Of a stretch of 64,000 nt of DNA, positions 30,632 to 40,408 are shown piece after piece (positions within the stretch are counted from its first letter, which is position 1; each line of letters starts with the position of its first letter). The position numbers and the translations under genes were made by a program. Location of the stretch: assembly GCA_946965045.2 (NCBI GenBank), contig OX337229.1, positions 1,364,001 to 1,428,000 of the forward strand. The letters are read 5' to 3'. The stretch is from Epithemia pelagica. Its lineage: Eukaryota > Bacillariophyta > Bacillariophyceae > Surirellales > Surirellaceae. Below the pieces are notes generated by a model. That model had not been told where the DNA came from and did not search any database. It saw only the letters and a list, made by a program, of their open reading frames with translations.

Positions 30632-31083
30632 TTTGATCATTTTCAATATCGTGGTCTGACATTTCAGCAAGAAATCTTCATCATGGCGCAGCTTGCTTTA
30701 TCTCACACAATAGAATGTCTTCGGTCGCTTTGTCGTTGTTCGAGGAAATGTTGAATAAATAGAGTTGCTACAGTAGAAGACAAAAACATGTACTCCTAGG
30801 AGTAAGAAGCATGAAAGCCATTCTTTGTCATTCTTGCTAGTCTTTCGCTCGAAGCAAGAGAGCTATTTACACATACTCCTAGAGCTAGAGGTAGTTTTCG
30901 TCTACTACCTGTCTACTCCGTCGCCTGTAGGAGTAGCTTCCCTAGCTAGCTAGAGAGGCCATAAACTATGGAGTAGACAAAGGGAGACAGTTATCCTTAA
31001 TCCTTATCCATGTCGGAAATAAATTGGTACCACAGCAAGAAGCCACAAGCCACCTATTATTCCACCTTTGGAAGAAGGAAAAT
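30632..31083. repeat. Intergenic spacer with a cluster of CTAG-centred palindromes
   Basis: Between the questin-like gene and Nup54. Contains tactcctaggagta (30791-30804, a perfect palindrome), tactcctagagctagaggta (30874-30893) and cctagctagctagagagg (30940-30957). The same words recur in other intergenic regions of the window. No gene was seen. Confidence 0.6.
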
Positions 31084-32448
31084 ATGGTCACCTGGGGCTC
31101 GAACACCGTCCATACCTTTGGTTCCGCGGCCACTGGCTCGGCTCCAGCCACCCCTTCGTTTGGTGCTCCTGCTGCACCGTCGCCTGGTGGTGGAGGATTT
31201 TCATTCGGAGCTTCGGCGTCGCCAGCACCGTCATTTTCATTTGGATCGACGCCCGCCACAACACCGGCACCCACAACAGGATTCTCGTTTGGATCTACAG
31301 CTCCACCCCCCTCTGGGTTCTCTTTTGGAGGTGCACATGCACCAGGTAGTTCATTGTTGGGATCCCCTGCTCCTTCAGGCCTCTTTGGAGCTGCGCCTTC
31401 GGCACCGCCGACAGGAGGATTATTTGGTGCCCCGGCGCCTTCTGTATTTGGAGCTGCTCCCTCTGGCACGGGACAATTCGGATCATCGCCCGCTCAAGGG
31501 CTCGGAATGGGGACAGCTACGTCGCCATTCGGAGCGCAACCACAGCACCAGGTCCAACAGACACAACTCCCAGCACAGGCGGCCCTGCAGGCACACATGG
31601 ATGCTTCCGCTAGGCAGGAAAAAGCACGTGTAGAAGGTGCTCTTTCGACGCTTCATCAACAGTACGTTGGAACACATCCTGCCTCAGATAAATCGAGTCA
31701 TTTCGTCTCCATCCTCTACAATCAGGCTACCCCTGAGTATCAGCAACTACAGTGGCTTCATGGCATGTGGGTAGTTCAGTCATCGGGTGATCAAGGACAA
31801 CAGGCCACGCGTCGCCCAGTGGCTCCACCTCGACCTCCTCAAGTGTCCGAACGTGATTGGGAGCAGGCGGTGGTGCGGAATCCTGATCACACACATTGCA
31901 TGCCGGTTGCCTTGGTGGGCGCAGAGGCCTTGCAAGGTCGACTAGGGAGTCAACAAGAGCGAGCAAATAGCATTGCGGAACAGCGTAAAGCTTTGGAAGA
32001 TTGTCGAGATGTCATACAACAGAGATATGAATCTGTCAAGGCACAAATCCATGCTGCGCAACAGCGACACATTCGGCAGCGCCAGAAACTTTTGGACATT
32101 ATGCAGCGTGTTGAGATTTTCCGCTGCTATAACAATAGTCTCCAACCGGACGAAATCAAAGCCATGCATAGAGCCACAGATTTACATCATCAAGTCGATG
32201 GACTTTCTTCGTCAATGCACGCGCTAGATCTATCTGCCAAAGAGAAAACAGCGGCGAGTGGTGAAAACGCGGAAGAAATGGGGAAATTGCCTAATGAAGC
32301 AGAACTCAAGATCGTTCTAACTGAGCACCGTGAAGAATTGGGCAACCTTGTTGCATCGGTCAAACAAGATCTTCGTGATTTGCACCTAATTCAACGGAGA
32401 CTTGCTGATGTAACTGCTCCCAGAATTGCAGTCCAATCTCGTGTTTAG
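31084..32448 (+). CDS. NUP54: Nucleoporin Nup54/Nup57-like
   Basis: 454 residues from the chosen ATG. Residues ~20-165 form an FG-repeat region (FSFGAS, FSFGST, GFSFGG, LFGAAP, GLFGAP, VFGAAPSG), the disordered mesh of the pore channel. The rest is the helical Nup54 domain: RNPDHTHCMPVALVGAEALQ, where the MPV-LVG-EAL block is diagnostic, then coiled-coil helices (AEQRKALEDCRDVIQQRYES, QQRHIRQRQKLLDIMQRVEI) that pair with Nup62 and Nup58. The protein is a channel nucleoporin. The start is MVTWGSNTVHTFG because upstream codons in the same frame lack an ATG. An unplaced upstream exon is possible. Confidence 0.85.
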   Translation: MVTWGSNTVHTFGSAATGSAPATPSFGAPAAPSPGGGGFSFGASASPAPSFSFGSTPATTPAPTTGFSFGSTAPPPSGFSFGGAHAPGSSLLGSPAPSGLFGAAPSAPPTGGLFGAPAPSVFGAAPSGTGQFGSSPAQGLGMGTATSPFGAQPQHQVQQTQLPAQAALQAHMDASARQEKARVEGALSTLHQQYVGTHPASDKSSHFVSILYNQATPEYQQLQWLHGMWVVQSSGDQGQQATRRPVAPPRPPQVSERDWEQAVVRNPDHTHCMPVALVGAEALQGRLGSQQERANSIAEQRKALEDCRDVIQQRYESVKAQIHAAQQRHIRQRQKLLDIMQRVEIFRCYNNSLQPDEIKAMHRATDLHHQVDGLSSSMHALDLSAKEKTAASGENAEEMGKLPNEAELKIVLTEHREELGNLVASVKQDLRDLHLIQRRLADVTAPRIAVQSRV

Positions 32449-32556
32449 AGTGGGGACTAGGGAAGCCGATGGATAGCTGATCTTATTGACGAAACGCGGT
32501 AAGCAACCGACAGCGCAATTGAAGTAAAACCTCTAGTATGCGAATAGAAAAATTTG

Positions 32557-34386
32557 CTACATTCCGTCCGTTTTCGGTCGTCTGGGTTTCGTAACTTTTG
32601 CGTTCTGTCTCTGTTTTTTGGACTTGGGTTTTCTAGGAGGAACAGAGACATGTAGACTCCGCTTTTTCGAAGCCTTCTCTTCTTCTGAAGATTTTGGGGA
32701 ACTTTCTGGGACCGTAGGTTTGTCCTTTGTCTCGGTTTCTGCATCTTGACTTTCGATGTCTTTCTCGGTATCCTCAGCATCACTCGCCTCTTTTTCCTCC
32801 TCTTTTCCTTTCGATTTTGGTCTAGAGTCACTAAGTTTCTCAATCTTCGCTACATAGAAGCCGTCCATATTGTGGACATGGGGGTAAAATCTCCTGGTCA
32901 ATGAAAGCGATGGATGAAACCTTTTTTGTTGATATCGTGTATAACCGGGGTTCCCAAAATCCAAACCAGTCTCAACCAGACGAATATCTCTCTTCGTTAG
33001 AGCATAGTTGACAACTTCTTCGTTTTCTGCAATACTGACGCTGCAAGTAGAATAAACCATAACAGCTCCCTTTGTCCCCTTAAATTTGAGTGCATCAATC
33101 GCAGCCAACAAAAGCTCTTTTTGTAAATGGGCACATTGGTTCACTTCAGCAATCGTCCTTTGAACTTTGACGCTAGGATCGCGACTGATTACTCCGAGAC
33201 CTGAACATGGGGCATCCAGAAGGATTCGGTCGAATCGATTTTTAAATATAGTGCCAAGCTTTCGTCCATCATGGGTACAGGTTATGACGTTTTTGACTCC
33301 AAGACGATGCATATTGGCAACTGTTGCTTTTTGTCGCTCCTTCTTCAGATCATTCGCGATCACAACCCCTGTATTTTTCATAAGTTGAGCAATGTACGAC
33401 GTCTTCCCTCCTGGCGCAGCCGACATGTCTAAGACCTTTTCCTTTGGTTCTGGGCCTAGTGCCAGGACTGGGCACATGGACGCTGCACTCTGCAGCATGT
33501 AGTGACCGCCCAGGTATTCAGGGGTTGCCCCGATAGGAACCGGGCTTTCAACAATCTTCAAGCCTACCTTGGACCAGTTCGCCAGGGGATCAAGCGAGAC
33601 TCCCCGCTTAATAAGAGCCGCCGCCAAATCCTTTCGACGAACTTTCAGAGTGTTGGTACGGATCACTAAAGGTCGAGGTTTGTCCGATGCGTCGATAAAC
33701 TCCAATGCCTCGGTTGGTCCGAACATTGACAAAAAGTATTCGACCAGTTCCGGTAAGTATCCGTAAAGTTCTGCAATAAAATGACCCAAGACATCAATGT
33801 ACTCTTTTCGGGAACGACCAGCTTGGCGGCGCATTTTGAAATCAGCCAAGACTTCTAGTATTGAATCAATGTGAGAACGGAAAGCTGATGGAGGCACAAC
33901 ACGGTCAGCATCTTTCTCCAATTCTTCTGGAGAAGGCAAGTGATACAGACTTGTATGTTCATTGATAGTACGCCTCATTTCCTCTTCAGCTTCTAACTTC
34001 TCGGCTTCCATCTCCTTGTCGACGCGCCTTGACTCACGTTCGATCTCTAGAAGATCTTCATCATCTTCATCGTCCGAAAGAAGACCAGATTTATCTTCAT
34101 TCTTTCCCTCTGTACTGAGGCGCTGATTCTCGCGTTTCGGTCGCAACCAGCCTGCGTTTTCATCTGAAAAGAGTGGACCAGTCTTCGCATGTTCCGACGA
34201 ACTGTCATCGGAATCTTCAGAGTCCGCCTTCTCTGGAGGGGCCTCTTTGTCGTCGTGCTCTGTTGACGACGCTTCCAATTCCTCATCGGAGTCAAATCTC
34301 TTCAGATCAGGATCATGTGGAACCATGCTACCGCCCTCTTTCTCTTTACAATTGCTGGGCTTCTTCTTCTTCTTCGCCATCTTCAT
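32557..34386 (-). CDS. NOP2: Nucleolar rRNA m5C methyltransferase Nop2/NSUN1
   Basis: 609 residues. The lysine- and acid-rich N-terminus (~150 residues) and C-terminus (~100 residues) flank a complete RsmB-type methyltransferase. The SAM-binding motif is VLDMSAAPGGKTSYIAQLMK. RILLDAPCSGLGVI contains the release cysteine, and VYSTCSVSIAENEE the catalytic cysteine. HPSLSLTRRFYPHVHNMDGF is the Nop2-specific end of the fold. The enzyme methylates a cytosine in the large-subunit rRNA and is needed for 60S assembly in the nucleolus. The polybasic C-terminal tail (RKPKSKKQRQNAKVTKPRR) fits nucleolar retention. It is divergent from the G-gamma-like gene with about 260 bp between starts. Confidence 0.93.
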   Translation of the reverse strand: MKMAKKKKKPSNCKEKEGGSMVPHDPDLKRFDSDEELEASSTEHDDKEAPPEKADSEDSDDSSSEHAKTGPLFSDENAGWLRPKRENQRLSTEGKNEDKSGLLSDDEDDEDLLEIERESRRVDKEMEAEKLEAEEEMRRTINEHTSLYHLPSPEELEKDADRVVPPSAFRSHIDSILEVLADFKMRRQAGRSRKEYIDVLGHFIAELYGYLPELVEYFLSMFGPTEALEFIDASDKPRPLVIRTNTLKVRRKDLAAALIKRGVSLDPLANWSKVGLKIVESPVPIGATPEYLGGHYMLQSAASMCPVLALGPEPKEKVLDMSAAPGGKTSYIAQLMKNTGVVIANDLKKERQKATVANMHRLGVKNVITCTHDGRKLGTIFKNRFDRILLDAPCSGLGVISRDPSVKVQRTIAEVNQCAHLQKELLLAAIDALKFKGTKGAVMVYSTCSVSIAENEEVVNYALTKRDIRLVETGLDFGNPGYTRYQQKRFHPSLSLTRRFYPHVHNMDGFYVAKIEKLSDSRPKSKGKEEEKEASDAEDTEKDIESQDAETETKDKPTVPESSPKSSEEEKASKKRSLHVSVPPRKPKSKKQRQNAKVTKPRRPKTDGM

Positions 34387-34645
34387 CGGTCGTTGACTTT
34401 GTTCTAACTGTTGCGTGATTTGTGATGGTTGGTTGTGGTGGAAAATGGATCAGTCGCTTTTAGGTAGCTTTAAGGTCTCCTCTCAGCCGCTTTTCTCAGT
34501 CCGGGTTGCGCCGCCACAACGCGGCAAGCGCATAATAGCCGATCGGTTCAATCGAGAGTCTATTGAAGCCTTACACGCTACAACTCCCAAATAGCATCGA
34601 AGCATCGCATATCCGAGCTAGTAGATTTCGAAAGAAGATTCGAGA

Positions 34646-34891
34646 ATGGCAGAAGTTGGGGGTATTACTGAGCTTCAATTGTTGGAAGCGGAAATCGCCG
34701 TGTTGGAGAAACAGCTTGATTCTGTTATGAACGCCGAAAACACAAGCAAAGCATGTGCGCGAATTGTCAGTGCAATCAGAGCTGCAGAGACTAAGGACGG
34801 TTTTCTGATGATACAAGGCGCTCAAGAACACAACCAGTTTCATTCATCGGCAGGAAATCCGAACGGGGGAGGTTGCTGTACTGTCTTGTGA
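34646..34891 (+). CDS. Small prenylated coiled-coil protein, heterotrimeric G-protein gamma-subunit-like
   Basis: 81 residues. A coiled-coil helix (ELQLLEAEIAVLEKQLDSVM) is followed by a second short helix (SKACARIVSAIRAAETKDGF), a flexible Gly/Ser/Asn linker and the C-terminal CCTVL. CTVL is a CaaX box whose final leucine predicts geranylgeranylation, and the preceding cysteine could be palmitoylated. Size, the leucine heptad, the SxxC...I/V helix and the CaaX end match the plan of plant-type G-gamma subunits. Sequence identity with animal G-gamma is weak, and the usual DPLL motif is replaced by DGFL. If correct, it would anchor a G-beta subunit to the plasma membrane. A different small prenylated protein remains possible. 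Confidence 0.55.
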   Translation: MAEVGGITELQLLEAEIAVLEKQLDSVMNAENTSKACARIVSAIRAAETKDGFLMIQGAQEHNQFHSSAGNPNGGGCCTVL

Positions 34892-35258
34892 TTAAGTGGC
34901 GCTCTAATTGCATGTTCATGGATGCAAAAGTGTAAATATCTACAAAATACACATAAATACATGTCCAGTTTCGATCACTCATACGAGTGCATAAAGTTCT
35001 ATAGTCTCTCTGTGTTTCTCCGATGCATCTTTTCTGCTCTTACGTTCGATCCGGTTTGGGCTCATTTGCCGACCATGCAAGTGAGGATGGTTTGACATCG
35101 TTCGCAGACCAAGCAAGTGAAGATTTGTTTATTTGACGGAGTTGCTTGCGTACTTTCATTGTTTCTGTGTCCTCAACACCACGACGATACCTGTTCAAAA
35201 TATTATAGAGAAAATGTAAGAAAGATTTCCGAAAACCCTCCGGGCATACATAATATAC

Positions 35259-38200
35259 TCACATCCACGGCAGGGCCGGATACTCAGTCAAAACAGGCTG
35301 TCGATAGGTTTTCTCGCTGAACGACTGCCGTCTTTTTTCAACGTTGAAAGAAGTTCGGTCGGCGGACTTTTCCTTCAAGTCAGTTCCTTCATCGACATGT
35401 AAGGAACGATCATAATGCCTAGCACGCTCCAAACTGAGCTTCGTGCTAGGAATCACGTACGTGCTCTCAAGAAACCTCATTACCAGTATTGTGATGATGG
35501 GCAATGGAACCAAAGCTGCTGGCTGATAGTAACAGCCACGAGTCACAGTATAACCCAGCAATGTCATCTGAGAACATACCAGACCAAACAGTGTCCGTTG
35601 TACAGCAAGTGGGAACATTGCTCCTCCACTTTCATAGACCTGAAAACAAACAAAGGCACAACGGGTTAACTCATGGGTCCAAGGATAATCTGCTGGGCCG
35701 CGCGAGAATCTTACTGGACTATATACATAGAGAACCTGCTTCTTGTAGACAACAGAAGCGCCAAAAAAGTAAAGCAATCCCACAGGTAGGATGATCGGGC
35801 AAATGATCGCGTACGTAAAGACAATAACGACAACCAGCAACTGTGTGCAAAATTCCCATCCATACATAACGTTTTCCAAGCGATAAACCTAACATCATTA
35901 ACAAAGTGAGAAGATTAACGTTCCTGTTTAGGTCTGTTCGCATTCACACAAACCGCACTCACCCAGTCAAGTTCGCGCTGAGTCACTTTCAGCTCGGTTC
36001 TCGCCAAGAGACGCAGAGCGAACATACGAAAGAGCGCACCAAAACGGAGGAATATCATGGGTAAACCTGCCATGATTTTGGTCACAAGAAGTGCTACAAA
36101 GTAACCAACCATGGTTGGAAGGGAATCTCCAAGCAAACTTAAAATATTGGATGGGTGATCTGAAAAAATGGTCAACATGAGATCGCGGCAAGTTCATTGT
36201 AATTTTCATCAATTGAACATCTTACCAATGATGTCAGCCAATGACTTTAGAATAGATCCTGCTGTGACCGAAACGTAAACATTTGCGAGTTGAAAAAAGA
36301 AATACCGACCAAGAATTGAGGACTGGACATCTGAAAAGGTCTTCCTTCGCTCATAACGAACTGCTATCTGTTCGAACACTGCAGGTAGTACACTGATTAA
36401 ACCAAGAAGGGCTATGACTGGAAGGTAGCCGTTGACGAATCGCGTGAGAGTACCGCCGTGAAATGTCTTAATCCACTCCAGTCCTGGCAGCGTTGCCTTT
36501 AAAGAATAATACAGAGACCAGACACCCGAGCATCAGATTGCGGCTGCGTTCAGTCAAGTCGTCATATGCACAATTGGAGTACGTACTAGATAGTCGGCTT
36601 TTGCAAACACCTGCGAGTATTAAAAGCAGACAAAGACAAGATCAGGAAAGGTCCGAAACAAAGATGCAATCGAATGCCATGAAACGTACTTGAATAAACG
36701 TCAGAGGGAAACTCCACAAGATACCTCCGAGAAAAAGAATCATGTTAACAATTTGCTCTCGTCTCATCTGTGTAGTTTTCGATATGTGTACGTTCTGCCA
36801 GTTGATTCCTCGCGGTTCTGGTGCCACTGTTCTCATCAGTGCACCAGCCTTCACAGTGAGAGCTGCACTAATAGCACAAGTGGTTGACGAGAGATCCAAA
36901 AACGTAACGAAACCTGTTGAAGACATGGTGGACCCGACGACACTCTCCACCGTTATGTCGAGTTGTTTAGTTGCCAACTTCAAGCATGCCACGACAAAAT
37001 CAAGACCAAGTCGACCAGCCCATTTGCGCATGGTTGAAGAATGTCTTTCTGTATTGAATTGATTCGCGCTAGAAGTTTTTGTCTGATCAGAATCAGGTTC
37101 CTTACAGAAAGAAGAATATGAGGTATCGCCAAGTGGGATGTGTGCATACCGAGAAACACCGAAACATACCTCATGAGATTCATGTGCCAAAAAGTCATCT
37201 CCAAGAAGACGAGACTTTCTGTCTGATTTCCCCGATGTAAGAATGGCGAAGGAGCCGTACTTTGAGGTCATATGTTCAACAGCTCTTTCGTCCGAATACG
37301 GATAAGACTCTGACGGCGCATGTAACGAGTTCTCTTGAAGTGAATCTTCGATGATTTGATCGGAGATGTTTGCAGCTTCCAACATCATGCGATCGAACCA
37401 ATTCGACGCCTGTGTTTGCCTATTACCCGATTGAGCAATCGCTCTTACTGAAATCTGAAGCTCTGAAAGCCTTCGACTATGTTCAGCCAGTTCCATGGTA
37501 TAGTAAGTGATACTATCGACTCTGACCCCACGTTTTGGTTTGTGAGCCGCAGCCTCAATCGAGCCTCTCCGAGAGTCAACATCAATAAAAAGTGGGTCAG
37601 GTTCATTTATGCAGAACAGGGTGCTGGGGTTGACATCGACGGGTTCCATATCTAGTCCCATAACTGAAAGACGGCCTGCAACGTAAGACAAAGTTGAATT
37701 GCGAGTCAGACTTCACAGAGCGAGATTGCTAAACGATCTGGCTGTGCTTACTTTGTCCTGCTCGGTGGGACGGTCTTTTGCCGCTTGCGTGTAGATGCGC
37801 AATGCTTTTTTCCAGACGACGGCAAGATCGCATGCATTTTCTTGAGACCTCTTCAAGTTCGGGAACTTTCAGGACAACGCATGCGGAATGAACTTTACCC
37901 GGAAATAAATTATCGAAATAGTCATACAAGGCCCTATCACTTCGAAGTTCGTATGGTATGTTCTCGATCATCAGTGAGTAGCGATTCTGGGGAAGAACAT
38001 GTTCAGAACCTCGGGCGAGGAAGTCCTGACGAAGCTCGAGGTAATGTCTGTACTCTTGCTTGATGACGAACACGACAAATGCACAGAAAAAATAAGCAAA
38101 CAGCACTGGCATCCACATTCTCCATGAGTCTGTTGAAACGTTTGCGGCAGATAGATGATACCAGCCCAAGGCATTGTTGCTGCCAGTTATATAAACCGGT

Positions 38201-38802
38201 ACGAGGATGAGAAAGAACCAGAAGGAGCTGACCGCTGTGATTCGAACAAGCATACGAATATATCTCAAAAAGAAATATCCATCGAGTCCAGCAACCTTCC
38301 TTATAAGAGTCCATGATAGCGATTGGATTGGATGTATCCAATCCAACGGCTCGTTGTCTGGTAGAACTGCCTCACGAAATGTTGATTGTCGGTCTTGACG
38401 AAACAGCAGATCTGCTAGCGGCGGAAGAGGAGAGGTTGTTGACAAGTTCTCATCAACCTCGACATTCTCTCCGTCTTGAGAATTCGAGTAGCGTATTCGT
38501 TTGTCATCTTCTGTCGATTCTTCGCTAATTGTTTCATCACTTCTAGCAAACTCTCGGTATGCACTTCCGCTTCGCATAAACACAGAAAGTCTCTTGCGAC
38601 TCGAATAAACATGAGGCCACAGGCGTCTCAGGACTTCGTAGGTTATCATCAGCATGACAAAGACAATGCTATTGAAAAATACTGCGGTCAAGACTGCGTC
38701 CACGGAGACATCTTCTACTGGGACCAAGTTGGAATCAAATTCCGTCGAGTTGCCGTAAAAATCACCAGTGTTGTTTCCCCAATAAAAATTGAAATACCTC
38801 AT
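35259..38802 (-). CDS. OSCA/CSC1-type (DUF221/TMEM63) mechanosensitive cation channel, seven exons
   Basis: Exons at 37752-38802, 36690-37675, 36587-36610, 36226-36496, 35963-36159, 35715-35888 and 35259-35639 join in frame to 1,027 residues; introns are 66-90 nt. The N-terminal part has a membrane helix (TAVFFNSIVFVMLMITYEVL), a long acidic cytosolic loop and a second helix pair, followed by the RRM-like cytosolic domain (NRYSLMIENIPYELRSDRAL). The 7TM region includes NMILFLGGILWSFPLTFIQ, GYLPVIALLGLISVLPAVFE, LPTMVGYFVALLVTKIMAG and LLVVVIVFTYAIICPIILP. Family members are osmo- or mechano-gated Ca2+-permeable channels. Exon 3 is only 24 nt (VFAKADYL). The start at 38802 (MRYFNFYWGNN) is preferred over upstream codons that run into a TTTTGGGG array. 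Confidence 0.88.
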
Positions 38803-39067
38803 CGTCTCTGTTGACCTTACGAAAAATAAAGACTGAAAGACGATGAAGAGCGAGCAGAAGTAAAGACTATGATCCTCTGTTGCGTGTTTGTTTTCGTTGC
38901 CGCTCAGGTCCAGGTAGATTTGCGTCGAACTGCTTGTAGCCCTGCCTGCGCGCACATATTTCAAGAATCCTCGCCACGCGTTCTTTGAGATAATCGGCGA
39001 GTCGCCCCCTCTTATTATTTTTGTTACTACTCCGTACAATATAATATTGTAGGTAGCTAGGTAGAGA

Positions 39068-39094
39068 CCAAAACCCCAAAACCCCAAAACCCCA
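39068..39094. repeat. AAAACCCC tandem array (about three units)
   Basis: CC followed by three AAAACCCC units. On the minus strand, the coding strand of the OSCA-like gene, this reads GGGGTTTT, about 270 bp upstream of its start. It is an inverted counterpart to the longer array at 39686. Confidence 0.85.
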
Positions 39095-39685
39095 CGGTTC
39101 GATATTAAATAATTGTGCAGATAAATAATAAGCGTCCCCTATCATTGGAAATCGGAGTAGATTGGAAGTATTTAAAGAGCAAGGAGATAAAGTAGTAGAC
39201 ATCGCCTGGGAGCACTTGTGTTCTGTAACTTCGGCAGGTTGTGCTTGGTGTTTGGTGGAAAGAGTCGAGTTCGAGCCTGGTAGGCCGCCGTGCTTTGGCT
39301 TGTCCATTTCAAATTTGGGGTAAATACTGGCACCTAACGGTAACGATAGGTGTCAGGGTTTTCAAAGAAGCTGGGATCGCCTCTAGGCTGGTAACAGAGC
39401 AGGGAAAACAGCTCGCCCTTAATCGTGAAAGGATAGCAAGCCTTTATGGTTGCAAAGGAATTCGCTTGGTTCTTTACGCTGTGCATCCGGTGCTCAGTGT
39501 CAACACACTTTTTGCACCCTGACTCGATTCAAGGCCAGCGCCAATGAGGTGTTTAGTTGGACTAAACTGCTTTGAGATATCGTAGAGTTTTTGTGACACT
39601 ACTTTTTCAGATCGAGAATATTGATGGAATCCTAAAGTTAGTAATCAAAATAGAAGCGATCAAAACAATTCAAAACAATCCTCAC
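39095..39685. other. Spacer between two inverted TTTTGGGG-type arrays
   Basis: The 590-bp interior of the shared upstream region of the OSCA-like and glycosyltransferase genes. No gene, tRNA or transposase fragment was recognised; short frames lack family features. Confidence 0.5.
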
Positions 39686-39742
39686 GGGGTTTTGGGGTTT
39701 TGGGGTTTTGGGGTTTTGGGGTTTTGGGGTTTTGGGGTTGGG
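39686..39742. repeat. GGGGTTTT tandem array (six full units)
   Basis: Six perfect GGGGTTTT units followed by GGGGTTGGG. The unit equals the telomere repeat of spirotrich ciliates but is internal here. It lies about 670 bp upstream of the glycosyltransferase start, with the G-rich strand again being the coding strand of the nearest gene. Four or more G4 runs mean a stable G-quadruplex could form. Confidence 0.9.
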
Positions 39743-40408
39743 TCATGGCCCAACCATGACACACCAACACGGCAAGAATCAGCCAGCGCCCCGCATGAGG
39801 ACAAGAACGGCCATGTTGTTGTTGTTGTTGTTTAAGAGGATCCTCTGGTTGGTTTTTGGTTGTGTCCTTCCTTTTGGCGCCCAACAAAGGCTGGATGGAA
39901 AACAAAGAAGGGAAAAAAGAAGACGATGCCATTCTTCTCCTCTTTTAACAAATAATGAGGTGTGGAGTCAATCGAAAAGGGGAATCGACAATCGAAAGAG
40001 GAGAGTATGAAACATGAAAAAACATATGAGCCACAGAAAAGTCACTTATTCGCGTCGTGGCAAAAAGCAAGATCCTTATTCAACAAAAGACTAAGCTGGG
40101 TCGGTCATCCAATGACCGTCCCAACACAACTTAATCTTCCAGGAACTCTTTGGGTGCGTTTACTTGGTCATCGTTCGTCCGTCGATCCCTTCTTGATTGA
40201 TGCGGTACGATGCGTGCTACATTCCCTTTCCAGTACGGAGGTAATCGGTAATGACCGTTGGGCCTCATTTTTCCCCCATGACCAGTCGGAATCGAAAAGG
40301 GGAGGTTCAAAGAAGAAGGTCACTTTTTGGACGCTTTTGGATGCTGTCCAACTCATGTCCGTGGACCGTACGAGAATGCCTCCCTTGTTTCCCATCAAGC
40401 CTCTTCTT

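Noticed and set aside
31010-31633. 207-codon frame rich in Arg/Leu/His
   Set aside because: It is a frame-shifted shadow of the FG-repeat coding region of Nup54, produced by repeated codons.
38803-39087. Upstream extension of the OSCA-like protein beginning MGFWGFG
   Set aside because: It starts inside the AAAACCCC array and no conserved sequence precedes MRYFNFYWGNN.
39068-39742. Telomere or chromosome end
   Set aside because: The TTTTGGGG unit matches ciliate telomeres, but arrays are short, internal and flanked by normal genes; diatom telomeres are TTAGGG-type.
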